A DNA stretch of 64,000 nt, from NCBI GenBank assembly GCA_947561715.1, contig OX387200.1:22322501-22386500 (forward strand), read 5' to 3'. The notes under the pieces were generated by a model, which searched no databases, was not told the DNA's origin, and saw nothing but the letters and a program-made list of their open reading frames with translations. Below, piece after piece: positions 34,269 through 46,800 of this stretch. Both the position numbers and the translations under genes were made by a program. The first letter of the stretch is position 1. Each line of letters opens with the position of its first letter. This DNA is from Ascidia mentula. Taxonomy: Eukaryota > Chordata > Ascidiacea > Phlebobranchia > Ascidiidae.

Positions 34269-37200
34269 TTAAATAGATGCCATAGTGGGAAAAATGCTAA
34301 CAAAGATTTTGCAGTCTGTGAGGTAATGCTGGTTTTTAAAATCTTAGTTGACATTGTCGCTGGGCAATCAGTTACCATACTTTGTCTTAAACATTACGCG
34401 AGTAGCTCTAGTCATATTTACATACATTACATAAATTTAGCCAGTTTCAAAACGCCTTCTGAAAGCGACCTAAAAATTAACAATATGGAAAGTGGGTTAT
34501 ATTTGAAACCTGCAGCATGTCGGCCACTTTGTGTATGGAATTCGTATCTGGGTCGAATGCTTTCACGACCTTCGAGCATCCCCCGAGCAAATATATGAGT
34601 GAGTTGAGTTGTGAGGCCTGGGCGCACGTGTAGTCTATGGAGGTGGATGAGAACACCTGCCAGATATCACTGTCCACGTTGTAAACCTGGAACACATTTG
34701 TTCAATTGGTCTGAACTCTTGGCATGGATTCAACGTTGCTACTGGGTTTGGGTTTAACTTGTAATGTAAAAATCGAGACTGCAAAAATGTATGAAGGAAA
34801 ATTTGGTAAACAGGCTCGAAAATTCATGTTTATATCCGACAGGGGAAAAAGAAAGTGGATTCCCTTTGAAATGTTTTTTAGATTATTTTGGCCAAATTGT
34901 TGTTTCCTGCTTGTTCAGAGGGAAGGTTAAAGTTTGCACGAATATTTGTCGATCTTTGCCAAACCTGGATGTTCTGACAGATCGTGTATTGATCATTGAA
35001 CCCTCCAAACACGTACAAGTGACGTCTGTATGACGTCATCGCCGGGCATTTGACTGCATGTTGAAGAGGTTGGATGTGATTCCACACATTCTTAACCGGA
35101 TCGTAACATTCTGAGTCTTCCAAACATTTCCGGCCGTCGGTGCCTCCTTAAAAAATGCCACAGCACAAAACTGACTGGATTAAAAATCGAATATGTTTTT
35201 GTAGAAGTAAAGAAGCAACAACTTAATCATTGGACTACAGACAATTTTGTGGTGTTTCCGCCTATGTGAGGGGTCTCATCAGTACAGCTGGTGATTGTTA
35301 CGCTAGACGGGTAACTTTGTCGTCTTTTGTTTCTTGCAAAACCGAAAAATGCCACGAGAAATTTCAAAGTTTTTGCCGCGTAAAATCCGAACATTTATTT
35401 GAGAAACCCGATTGTAAACCAGTGTGACATCCTGAACTCTCTGGACACATTTATTGTTTCATGTAATGTTTGCAGTCTATAAACCTGTGGGTATTCTCCT
35501 AACGTGATATATACGTATAATTTGGAACCCTGACGACATCACTCACCAATGACGTAAATCTTCCCGTCCAGGTTGCAGCAGCTGTGGTGATACCGCGCAG
35601 TGTTCATTGGACAAAGAGAATACCACTTGTTAAGGTAGGTGTAGAAAACCCGCACATCTTTTACCGCCTTGTTCTCGACTGTCCCACCTGCGTGAACAAG
35701 GGATATAACCCTCACTATAAGCCACACATTGCCTGGCATTCGTTTCTTGTTTGAATTCCCAGCAATTAAATTTAACTGTTGTTTTGTTTCCCAAGGGAAA
35801 CTTGTGGGCACGGTACCTTGTTGGCTGTCGTGTAGCCTAGGTTATACAGGAGGTCAAATAAGACAAGCATTTTTGGGTGCAACCTGAGATTGGAAACAAT
35901 TTAAACGTTCACAAAGAATAAATTTCGCTTCAGTTAATTAGGCTTTGCATTTCATGTTCAAAACAACTACGTCACATGTGTTTAATGTTTCAGAGGAACG
36001 CACTACTCGTCCCTCGTGATTTAAGCATAGAAATGTTGATGACGTCACACCTGTGAGGTAGATTTGGCAATCCACTGATGCAGAACTGAACGCTTTCACG
36101 CGTTCAATTTCTTTTCCCGTTGAAAGCGTTTCCCATTGTGACGTCACAGGATCGAAGTAATTGATTTCATGAACTTGTTCTTGAAACGAAGCAACTCGCG
36201 ATTCCCCTCCAAATATCATCAGAACCTAAATATGCGCACCAAAGCTTTATCCACTATCATAAACACAGTTACGTCATAAATTAATTCCCCTATCACACGC
36301 CGCTTGTGTTTTATAAATTTATTAACTTTATCACATTTAAAAAAAAATTTAAACCTGGTTTAAGCCTAATTTAAACTCATATAACCCAGTTTTTATGCTT
36401 AAATTTTTAATATTTTGTTCAAAACCTTCTATAAGTTTAGCACATCATAGGTTGGGTCGCATACCTCCTTGCTCGTGCATTTCCTCGGTCGCCTTTGTCT
36501 GCAATCAAAGTCGGTTTGAAATTCTCCACATATTTGGAAAGTACGGGCTTCAAGGACCTTCGGACAAAATATAATTTCATGCCCTCAAATATACAAGTTT
36601 CATACCATGTCACCTACTTGCCTCACGCAAGCTTTATTGCGATAAATTAATGGATCCACAGTCGCCTGAAGCTTCAAGTATTCCGGTTTTACAAATGGCA
36701 GACGAACTTGTTCTGAAATAAATATAAGATAGGTTTTTGTTTATTGTTTGCAGGAGACTTGGTAGCTTACAAAATCGTCTGCATTCTCAGTGGGCAGTTG
36801 CTAAATTAAGGGAAACTCTGTTTGTGGCTGATCTTGTAACCGAGCTAATAAACTAATCGAAAACAACTAAAGTATGACAATGGGGCGAAAAATCACATTA
36901 TGAACGCATAGGTTTCCATTGTTTGGGGGCAGCGTTGTGTGTTTGAGGGCAAGATCACATTTGAGGCTAGAGTTGTGTTTGGTGGTGAGGAGCCTCCAAT
37001 CAAATCCTGACTAGGCTCAATTCCAGCGCTACCGAAATAGTTGCATTACAGCAGGATTCACTTTGAAAGAAGGTCGTGTATTACAGGTTTCACTTACCCA
37101 GAACCCGTTCCACAAAACAACTTCTGGACTCTGGGTCATGTCTGATCCATCTCATAGCTGCATCAAACACCACACCCTCTCGTGGAACATAGAGATCATC

Positions 37201-39374
37201 ATCAGCCAGATAATCCACCACTTCAGCGACACCCAGTGACAAAAATGCACTCTGAAAGAATTTTTGCTTCAATAAAACGGTAATTTGTTTGAGGATATTT
37301 TTTACTTGTCTGGCAACTTCAACGAAATGTTTTCTGCAAAATACTGTGGCTGCTTCATAAACTTCATGAGATGAATGCTCGTCCGCCAAGCGACGGATCT
37401 GCGCAATAAAATATATTAAAATGCATAAAAACCAATAATTATTATTAAGCTTAAACTTTTGAAACATCCAAACATTCAAATAACCTTCAAACACGTGTTC
37501 ACGTCGATACATTTGCAGAGAAACTTTGCAGAAGCGTTTCGTAACGGCAGCAAACCGAACAAGTCAGAAGCTGTTAGTAGATCTGCAGCATGCCTTTTCG
37601 ATAATATGCACATTCCTGGTAAAAACACACAATATACCGTCGTTACCGTCGTTACCGTCGTTACCGTCGTTACCGTCGTTACCGTCGTTACCGTCGTTAC
37701 CATAGAAACAAATACAAAGTTTCATAAAATATAAGTGGTTTTCAATAAAGGACCGGCAACCTCCTAGCCACTGGCAGAATCCAGTTTCCACTAAAGCAGT
37801 ATCGTTATTGGTTTTTGTTGTTGATAATGTAGTTGAACATTGCGAACCTAAGACATGTTATTTATATTACTTTCTTCCACTGTAGCACTTTGAGAGTTAC
37901 TACCAAAAAAAGGTCAAACGATTATGCTGGGCAGGTCGCATGTCGCATGTCGCACATCGTAGGACTTCTGGGTTGTATATACGTATACTGCTGCAGGCTT
38001 ATCGTTTTTAGGCTTTTAATGTACCGGGTTACTGCAGCCTCCTGCATATTTTAAGAAACACACACAGACTTCTGTTACCGGTATAAGCGTATTGTAAGAT
38101 CATTTCCATAACAACTGACTTGACACCTTGCAACGTTACAGTTTTCTCAAAGCATTCCCTCAGCCCATGGGAGAACATTGCCTTCAAAACAAAAACATTG
38201 ATTTACCTCAAAAAAATTAAAACTCGGTTATAAGTTTCTGTGCTCGGGTGTTTTAATAAATAAAATGAAAAATTGTTTAGCGACAGGCGCACGAGCGTTT
38301 GTGCAGCTGCTTATTGAATAAAAGATTTAAACGAAATGAACAGCATTAATAAAAACTACCTGTGTTACCAATATTCTGCACCACAAGAAAAAGTTTGTAA
38401 TTTATGTTAGCTACATTTTTATGTCATTGTTCTCAACAATGAACTTTATCATATCCTTTGTTCTCACACAACCGTGTTTTGTGGTTAAACAAAGAGAGAA
38501 GAAACCTTGAAGTAGGGACAACTGGCGGCTAAAACAGCTCGATGACACTCGAATTGTCGATCTTCCACTATGATTGTGACGTCAGTAAGGACTCCATCCT
38601 CTCTCATTTGATTCAATTCACGCAAGTTTGCTGCTCCCTGGATGGGAAACTAACCAAAAAAGTTATTAGAGACAAATTATTTCAACATGTTTTAAGTTGG
38701 GTGTAGGGTTACTATTACCAATGGCTTTCCAGTAACAACAAACCCAGCACCCTACAACGCTTACGATGTGAAGCAGAAAGTTAATTGCTAACATAATCTA
38801 CACACGACAAGACCCAGCCCCAACATATTCTCTCTATATATTTCTCTATGATTTGAAAGTAGCAATGAAAGTACACACTTTTGTTAATATTCGTTGAATA
38901 ACAGGTAATACTATTTTTGTAGGTTTTGTTATTAAGTCCATTAATCAATAATTTGGGTATCAACAAGATAGCTATAAATTTCTTGATAATATTTATTTAT
39001 TGCTTTTGAAAAGCCATGTACACGTTGGAATGGCGTTTGTAACCATTAGATAAATACGATTTTTAGCGTTGGTTTGATCTCCGTAAATGTAAACCGTACA
39101 GAGACTACAATACTAAGAGTAAATTTGTGTTTGGGCAACTGTTTACCCACAAACAAACAGAACAGAGAGAGCCTGGTGGCAGACTGTGTAAACAGTTGTG
39201 TCGGTTAAACGTTCCCACTCAACTTTTGTAGAACTTACAATGATGCTACACCATTACTTATTCGAATGATAGTTTACACTTTTTAAATTGTTCTTTTATC
39301 ACATGTAATTGTATCATAGTTATTATAGAACGACCAACGATACTTACAATGAATTGCGTGCTCTCCGCTTGCAT
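34269..39374 (-). CDS. BTB-BACK-Kelch protein (KLHL family)
   Basis: Thirteen exons on the minus strand: 39348-39374, 38506-38649, 38079-38181, 37485-37615, 37306-37398, 37098-37251, 36618-36712, 36465-36557, 36051-36225, 35547-35687, 34965-35146, 34510-34686, 34269-34328. Phases close to 524 residues. KLHL proteins are substrate adaptors of CUL3 ubiquitin ligases. The BTB domain runs from DGVLTDVTIIVEDRQFECHR through YAYTG; BACK includes FLSLGVAEVVDYLADDDLYV and FDAAMRWIRHDPESR; about five kelch repeats follow (IFGGES; YFDPVTSQWETL; KIYVIGG; CYDPVKNVWNHI; LYVFGG; IYLLGG). Orthology is not assigned. The start is uncertain: the first exon could extend to an upstream Met at 39461. The last exon (SIFPTMASI end) rests on splice signals alone, so the propeller may be incomplete. 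Confidence 0.85.
37631..37701. repeat. 9-bp minisatellite (GTTACCGTC)n
   Basis: Seven or more near-perfect copies of a 9-base unit in the intron immediately upstream of the 37485-37615 exon, starting about 16 bases from the splice acceptor of that minus-strand exon. Such loci are usually length-polymorphic. Confidence 0.9.
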
Positions 39375-41025
39375 GGCTGACCACGATTCTAAGTTTAAAC
39401 CAACATTTCGTGATAATGTTTCAGTTACATGTAAATCGCAAGACAACCTGAAACCTTTCAAACGTGGAATATAAAAGGGACAAATATATATTTTAATCCA
39501 ATTCAGAGACTGCGGTTGACTTTATACATCTATATCACCTTGCGAAAACCATTCGGTCTCCAGCAGAATTCTCTTTAGTGTCTGGAAGCAAAAGCAAATG
39601 CTTTGTCCTATAACGACTGATCTATGTTATGACAAGCTTGCCTCGAGCTCTTGCCGTAAAAGTGGTTCGACTGCACCATTGTTCTGTTAAGTTTGACTTC
39701 TGTTGTTCGTCTGGACAGGTTGTGGAGGGCTGTAGTGGGTTTCAGACTTTCGCCAACTCGCCTACTTCACTGGTTGGGTTCGACACACGTTTGGAACATG
39801 TTGAAATCTTGAATTATTCTTGTGTTGTTGGATTGAAGGAATATGTTGAAATTCACATTTAAATGTGATAATATTCAGCTTTGTTCACATACGCAGGGTT
39901 ACGCAACGAACTACAAACTAGCCTTTCCCAACCGCCAGCTCACGTTTACCAGCCTTCTAATGTATATTTTTTCTCTCATTTAATGGATTTTTAAATGGCT
40001 GTACGAATTGCGTCTTTCTCCCTTATTCAGAAAATATTTATTAATGCGTTCATTTTAATGCATTTCAGTTTAGACTTTCAAAATCGCTGGTCCGTTTTAA
40101 ATTTTACCGGCCCAGAAGTACACAAGGGTTAGGGACCATGGTTTGTTTTGTTTGTCAAGGTTTGGTGTGCATGGATTTTTGCGATCGTACAGACTTTACA
40201 CCCGACCTGTGGTCATAAAATGTTTTGTGCAAATCTGGGTGGAAAACCGTAATGCTGGCGAAATATATATTTCAAGTATTATTTTTTCAACTTCTTTTAA
40301 CTGGCGGTTATATTGTTTACCCCACACGTTCGTCAAATATTCTAGCTTACCACCAGGAAGAATTGCATGCAGTACTTGCCATTATTTTACCACTCGCACC
40401 AACACTGGTGGTTTCAACAAAACAATATTTTTAAACCGTGTTGTTTATTCCTGGCTACAGGGTCGGATTATTTCTGAATATATTGTAAAATATTACAGTG
40501 CATGACATGGTGTTGGCCCTGTGATGTTGTGTCATGTTAACTTGGCGTGCATCCAGAGTTATTTATTTACTACTGTTAAAATGTCGTAATGTCATGTGAC
40601 TCGCATCGAACAGCGGCAACGACTGCTCCGAGGCTAAAAACACGAGATTTTTGACGTCACAATTTTAATCTCAGAACTGGAATAATGTCAGGTGTTTGTT
40701 GTAGTTGTAAGGATTTGATAGCGAAAAGATACAGAACAGGGGTTTAGATTTGTCGTGCTGCGGTAGATCTTCGTACACCAAATTTGGAACCAGTTTTTTT
40801 GCAATGTTGTAAGCCTGGGGTAATGCCTGCCTTAAACGTTATTACGTCACTAATGGCTCCTTTTCCGGCTTCTATATTTTTCCCATCAGTGGAATATTTT
40901 AAATAAATTAGTTTTAAAATACTTTATTCCTAAAACCTTTCTTATTTTATTTCTAGTTGGTGGAGTGTTCACTTAAATTTAATTAATGTGGTGATAATTC
41001 AAAGGCATCCTTCTGTATTCAAAAC
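39375..41025. other. Divergent intergenic region between the Kelch gene and SCAMP
   Basis: It probably holds both promoters and 5' leaders. A possible decayed MITE (about 39922-40139) is the only repeat seen. No further exon is supported. Confidence 0.45.
39922..40139. mobile_element. Possible decayed hAT-type MITE
   Basis: TTTCCCAACC near 39924 and GGTTAGGGACC near 40128 are imperfect inverted ends resembling hAT termini. No target duplication was found, so the call is tentative. Confidence 0.3.
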
Positions 41026-42512
41026 ATGGGTGACTTCGATGCCAACCCCTTCGCCGATCCTTTTAAGGACGGTGCTGTGACCCAGGCGACTTCCGAATCC
41101 GACAAAGCAAACCTTGACGACTTCAACCCATTTGCCAACAGTGGAAATGCCTCAATCCCGGCCAGTTCACCAGCTATGATGCAACCAACAAACCCACCTG
41201 ATTATGGAACAAATTACGCTGCCTCTGCCCCCCCTGTTTCTGCACCCCCTCCCGCCCAACCTGTTCCTGGTCATGAAGAATTGCTGAAACGTCAGGAAGA
41301 GTTGGAAAGAAAAGCTGAAGAGTTGCAACGACGTGAACAACAGTTGTCATCAGCAAATTTCAATCCCAGAGCAAACAACTGGCCTCCATTGCCGGGTTGG
41401 TTCCCACTGCGGCCGTGTTTCTACCAAGATTTCACAGTTGATATTCCACATGAGTTCCAGCGAACTGTGAAAATGTTGTACTATCTGTGGATGTTCTATG
41501 CTGTAGTTTTGTTCTTAAATGTGCTAGCATCTTTGGCTGCTTACATTGGATGCAAAACCCAGAATCTGGGAACAGGGTTTGGTTTGTCATTGTTATGGTG
41601 GTTACTTTTTACACCATGTTCTTTGTGCTGGTACAGACCAGTGTACAAAGCATTTAGGAGCGACAGTTCATTCAATTTCTTTCTCTTCTTCTTCATGATG
41701 TTCTTTCAGGTAAGCAAGATTTGTAACAACCATTAGATTTGGGCATTTCTTTTAATATGTGAAACTAATATCTGTATACACTTGCATGTTCCTAAAGCAT
41801 TATTAAAAAGACTAGAAAAGTGTGGGCATACATTTAAGATTAAATGTTGTTAGTCGAATGATATGAACCAAGCAGATTTAAAAACCAACATTGATATTTA
41901 CTTAGTTCTGTTGGTCGGTTCTGATGTGCGTTGGAATTGAAAATTGGGGTTATGCTGGTTGGATACTTGGCATTGCTTGCATCGGTGAAAACACAGCGGT
42001 GGGAATCATTGTTTTCATACAAGCTGCACTTTTCACAACAATGGCTGTTTGCTCGTTGTTTCTGCTCAAGAAGGTGAGATATTTTCACTTTATGATTTAT
42101 TAGTTTTCCAACATGATGAGGGCTTTATTTTATACCATGAGTGATGGAAGGGTTAGTCAGTCTATAAATAAGAGTTGTATATGATATGTATATAAATAGT
42201 ACTTGCAAAATGCACCTACTTCTTGGCTTTTCATGTTATGTGAATTTATTAAAAAACTTGTTGTTCATTTCTGTGTTATTTTTAATCAAGTTTAAAAAGC
42301 ATTGAATTAAGATTTAATTCGGTAGAATACAAAAGTATGTTAAGATCATTCTATTAATGCAGACTCACTCTTTGTATCGGACGACTGGTGCAAGCTTTGA
42401 AAAAGCTCAACAGGAATTTGCAACTGGAGTCATGAAAAACCCAGGGGTACAAAACGCTGCAGCAAACGCAGCAGCCAGTGCTGCTCAGAGCTCTTTGAAA
42501 GGACAATATTGA
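41026..42512 (+). CDS. SCAMP: Secretory carrier-associated membrane protein
   Basis: Three exons (41026-41709, 41906-42073, 42363-42512), all phase 0, give 333 residues. SCAMPs are four-pass proteins of Golgi, endosomal and secretory membranes acting in vesicle traffic and fusion. The N-terminal cytosolic part has EH-domain-binding NPF motifs ([16 protein letters not shown]), a Pro/Ala-rich stretch and a coiled coil ([20 protein letters not shown]). The hallmark [20 protein letters not shown] precedes the first membrane span, and the conserved E-peptide region [18 protein letters not shown] lies between spans 2 and 3. The tail ([16 protein letters not shown], then Ala-rich) matches long-form SCAMPs 1-3. 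The start is the first ATG in frame and matches the family (MGDFDANPF). Confidence 0.96.
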
Positions 42513-43855
42513 TTATAATCATACAAGCTGTCAATTATAGAGCACTGGTTACAGTGGGACAGATTACTCATTGAGTAAATCCTGGTTGGACGTATTCCAA
42601 ATAATCTTTTGCAGAATAAATTCTGTAATGTGTAAATACATATATACATTGAATTAGCTGTCAGTAGTTGTCAATCGAGAGCACTGCACGTGTAGATGCA
42701 CCTTGCAGCTCATTTAAAGATGTTGTTGTTGTTTTGACGATTCAAATAGTGTGTAAGCATTGTACCTTCTTCTCAGTAACTTTTTTTTGTTAAGCTTTAG
42801 TGGTGATGGCGACAATATTATTTGGAATAAGTTTAGGGCAGCTTTGCCACTGTACATGCCATTTCCACAGCCTTCTTCATAATCCACAGTTCGTATAGTT
42901 TGGCAATGCAGAGGTTGCATTGTTGTGATTTGCATATTTAATATATATATTATATACATAATAGATATGCTTTCATAGCATGAGCAATGTGTTTTGTTAG
43001 TGAAGTAACAGTTGTATGAAACAATTGTAATTTTTATTTATTTGTCGTTTTGTCAAACATCAATTTGGACAAAAAATAAGAAAATGTTTCCTAACAAGAG
43101 TTCAAGTTTCTTAAATATGTAAGCATTCACCTGGTTAGCATGAAACAGTAAATGATAGAATTTGACCTTGTTGTAATACAAGTGTTTGTGAAATTTAGTG
43201 CAATGTTTGTGTTTCATGTGTAGGTGCCACTTTTCTCATCCTGGATAAAATAGACCACGATAAAAATCTTATTATCCCTGTGAAAATGTCTCACACCGGA
43301 AAATATGGAAAACCCCAAATGAAATAACCAAGTATTGTTAAAAACTGTTGCACCAATCTCACATAACTTACACTACCAGAGAATACACCTTGCATCAAGA
43401 TTGTAATAGGTTTGCAATGAAATTCAAAACAATTCATTTAGGTTTGACTGCATGATGTTCTGCTATGAAAAAAACATTATCAACACCCCCACATTATTTC
43501 ACAGAAACAAACAGACTGTGTTTATTCGTGCATTACAGGATATCTGCTCAACTGCAGACGGTGGCAAATGTATGGCCACAAATTGTTACTGAATGTTTTA
43601 TATCTGCTTTGCTTTAATTGTTGTTGTTGTTGTTTTATGAGCAGTACAACATATAGATGACTATTCCGTGTAGCTAAAAACTTGTTTTAAGTAAAATTCA
43701 TACCCAACACTGTCTCATTTTTTATTTCTATCTTGATTTTTTTAATATCTTGATTTTCAAGATATGAGCAGTGTAGGACACACAGATATAAACTTCACAT
43801 ACAGAAAAAAACAATCAGTTAAATGGAGTGAAGTCGATTTCAAGCCGAGTGTTTG
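42513..43855. other. Convergent 3' region between SCAMP and MTIF2
   Basis: AT-rich, with AATAAA signals (about 42616) and short TTG repeats (about 43617-43635). It is probably 3' UTR for SCAMP and possibly MTIF2. No gene seen. Confidence 0.5.
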
Positions 43856-46800
43856 TCAAAAGCCAGGAGGGTTCCAACTCAGAGTTTTTCTGACGTACTT
43901 TAATCTTTGTATAACGTCCCCTGATTGTGGTTCAACAGAATTGTCTTCAAAGGTAATCCCGCATTCTTCTCCACTTTCAACCAACGTTGCAGATAAATTC
44001 CCTTTCTTCAGTGAAGCAACAGGACCTGTGAAAATACACAAACATGCAGCAATTTACTGCATTTAAAAATCAACATCAAATCTTGTTATGTGTGATCATC
44101 ATAACCATCTTATAAACTTTTTCCAATAAATCTTTCTTTTACATTAGAATGGCTAGAAGCAAAAACATTTAGGAATGTATTAAAATAAACCCAAGCAATC
44201 CCACCTTCGTGGATAATTTCCTCATCACGCAATAAAGCAAAATTTCCAGTTGTCTTGAGTTGTCCATTTTCCACATGGCAACCAGCAACTTTCAGGTACC
44301 CATGTTGTACTTTGTAAGCAAATGTTTTTTGTACAGATGCTGCACCTGTCATGATTAAAGAATCAATGTTTTTGCGACACACTAATAAACATTTTTCAAA
44401 ACAAGCAACTAGCTTCTGTGTAGTACCCAACATTTTAATCATCTCTTTTAACTGGGGATTGCACCAAAACATGCTAAAAAGTCTTGCCCCAGAAATCTAT
44501 CTTCCCCACAATAAATTTGTCCTTTTTTTAACTTGAGTGGCTACAAACTTTTTTAAAATACAAAGTTCATGAGACGTTAGTTGTGTGTAGGACTTTGCAG
44601 ACTAGCATTCAGGAATTGATGCAGAAGCCTTGTCTTAAGGATATTTCTACGCACCTAAAACCACTGCATCATCCTGGTCGATCATTTCTGATAAAGTTGT
44701 TTTCAAATAATCCACCAAGTGGTAAATGACATCAAATCTTTTTACGTCAACAGAAGATCTTGATGCTAATTTAATCATTTCTTCTGGAGTAGTTTGATTA
44801 AACACCAAAATTACACCTGAATAAAGAAGTTTCGATGACTTTTACGAAAATTATTCTTGAAACAATTTCCTGCTTTTAAACTCTCTTTGGATCTAGTATT
44901 GTTTTTCTGCAGGAGAACACTTTATAAAACTTGTGATTGGAAGGATCAAACCTGCAAAAGATTTTGCCACATCGATATCACTTTCTTTAATAGTTCCAAC
45001 GCTTGAATCGACAACATTCAGTTGAACAACATCATGATTATCGTAAGTTTGAAGTACTTCCAATATCGCATCAAGTGATCCATCAACGTCGGCTAGGTGA
45101 AAAACATTGTTGTTTGTAAACGTATCAGCACACACCGGTTTGAGGTTCATGATAAAAAAGAAACTTCACCTTTCACAACAATATTAAACTTTGGTATATT
45201 TGAGGTAGAACTGAAGATCCTTGAACTTTTCTCTCCCCAATTAATTCTTTTTTCTTTTTTTGCTGCCAAAGTATTCCTCACATCTATGTAAGTTCTACGA
45301 AAACAGAAGATGAATGTTGAGACCCGCAGTAATGTTTCATGCAATGGCAAGATTGGCCAGGCTGCAATGCCAGGGCTGCCAAGACTGCAAACCTGTTGAG
45401 ACCCAACACATTTTGTAAGATTACTCACTGGAAATATGTTATGTAAAGCACCAACCACAAATGACATTGAAACAATATTATTTAAGAGGACACAAAATTT
45501 GTTAGAATAGTCTTGATCTGATTAAACATTAAAAAATCTCATTGTAAAATAAACCAAACAGATTTCAAATTAAGTCGATTGAAAAAACTAAAAAAACATA
45601 AGCACACAAGCTTCATACTCTCTTTCCTTTTGTCTGATCTCTGAAACTTTGGTGAATATTTGGTCCTCTTCCTCAAGTAACTGGAGTTTTTTTCTGTACT
45701 CGGACACCTCTTTTGCACGAGCCTGAAAAGTCAGAAAACACAAATAATTTCCTGAAATCTGGAACCTCGAAAAATGTCAAAAATGTTGAGCAGTGCAAAA
45801 AACTTAGAGTTAACTAGTCGGCTAGAAAACCAAAGCTGATATGCTAATCATGTTGAAGCGGACGTTTAAACACCACTGTGTTCATTATCAGTGTGAGTTT
45901 CAGTCTTCTCGAAGCACTAATGATCAACACTGTGCTGTTTGATTGTCTGCTTAAAGCCCAAACAAAGGGAAAGACGTTCGATATTTTTTTGTTCTAATGT
46001 GATTCACGTGTTGAAAGAGTGGGTGAAAATGGACCAAATAGTTTCCTTACAGATGAAACCCATTCAAAACTACCAACAGGTTTTACATAAACCTTAGGGA
46101 AGTTACATCAAGGTTAAAAGTAAGAACCTCTTTTGGGACTTGCAGGAGGACTTCTCCCACAGGGGGAATCGATCTCCATCCAATAATATTAACCGGCATC
46201 GCAGGATGTGCGGATTGAACCTGAACGTTGTTTTCATCCGTCATGAACTTGACACGCCCGATAGCCGTCCCTGCTGTAATCCACTACATCAAAATATATT
46301 TTACTTGCAGTCAATCCCATTAACACGTTGAATGTTTGACATTTTGCTCATAAAAATATCATTTTCTGAGGTCATTTACCTATTTTCACCACGTTTGGAT
46401 TAAAACTAATAAAATGTCAAATCTACAAATAAAGTTTACTACGACATCAGCTTGCCACTCACCATTCCTTTTTTGAGGGTTCCATGTTGTATTATGGCAC
46501 TTCCAATTGGGCCGTGATGTTTATCCTGTTTCGATTCAACAATAACACCCTCTACTCTTGCCTGGGGGTCAGCTCGAATGTTTAACAACTCAGCTTGAAG
46601 GAGAATGCTTTCAACCAGGTTTGAGATTCCTAAATAGTTGTTATCTCTTGTATAGTAGAACGAATCCTTACGAGCTACAATATCATGTGAACCAGGTTTG
46701 TGCTGTGACCCAACAAAACACATAAGCAATAAATATACCATCGCACATGTTTGGCGATGATAATCACCACTCAAGCGTTTGTCGTGCTTATTACACAATG

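Noticed and set aside
37459-37791. Frames encoding repeated TVVTVVTVV or GNDGNDGND
   Set aside because: Translations of the 9-bp minisatellite; a multiple-of-three unit leaves all frames open.
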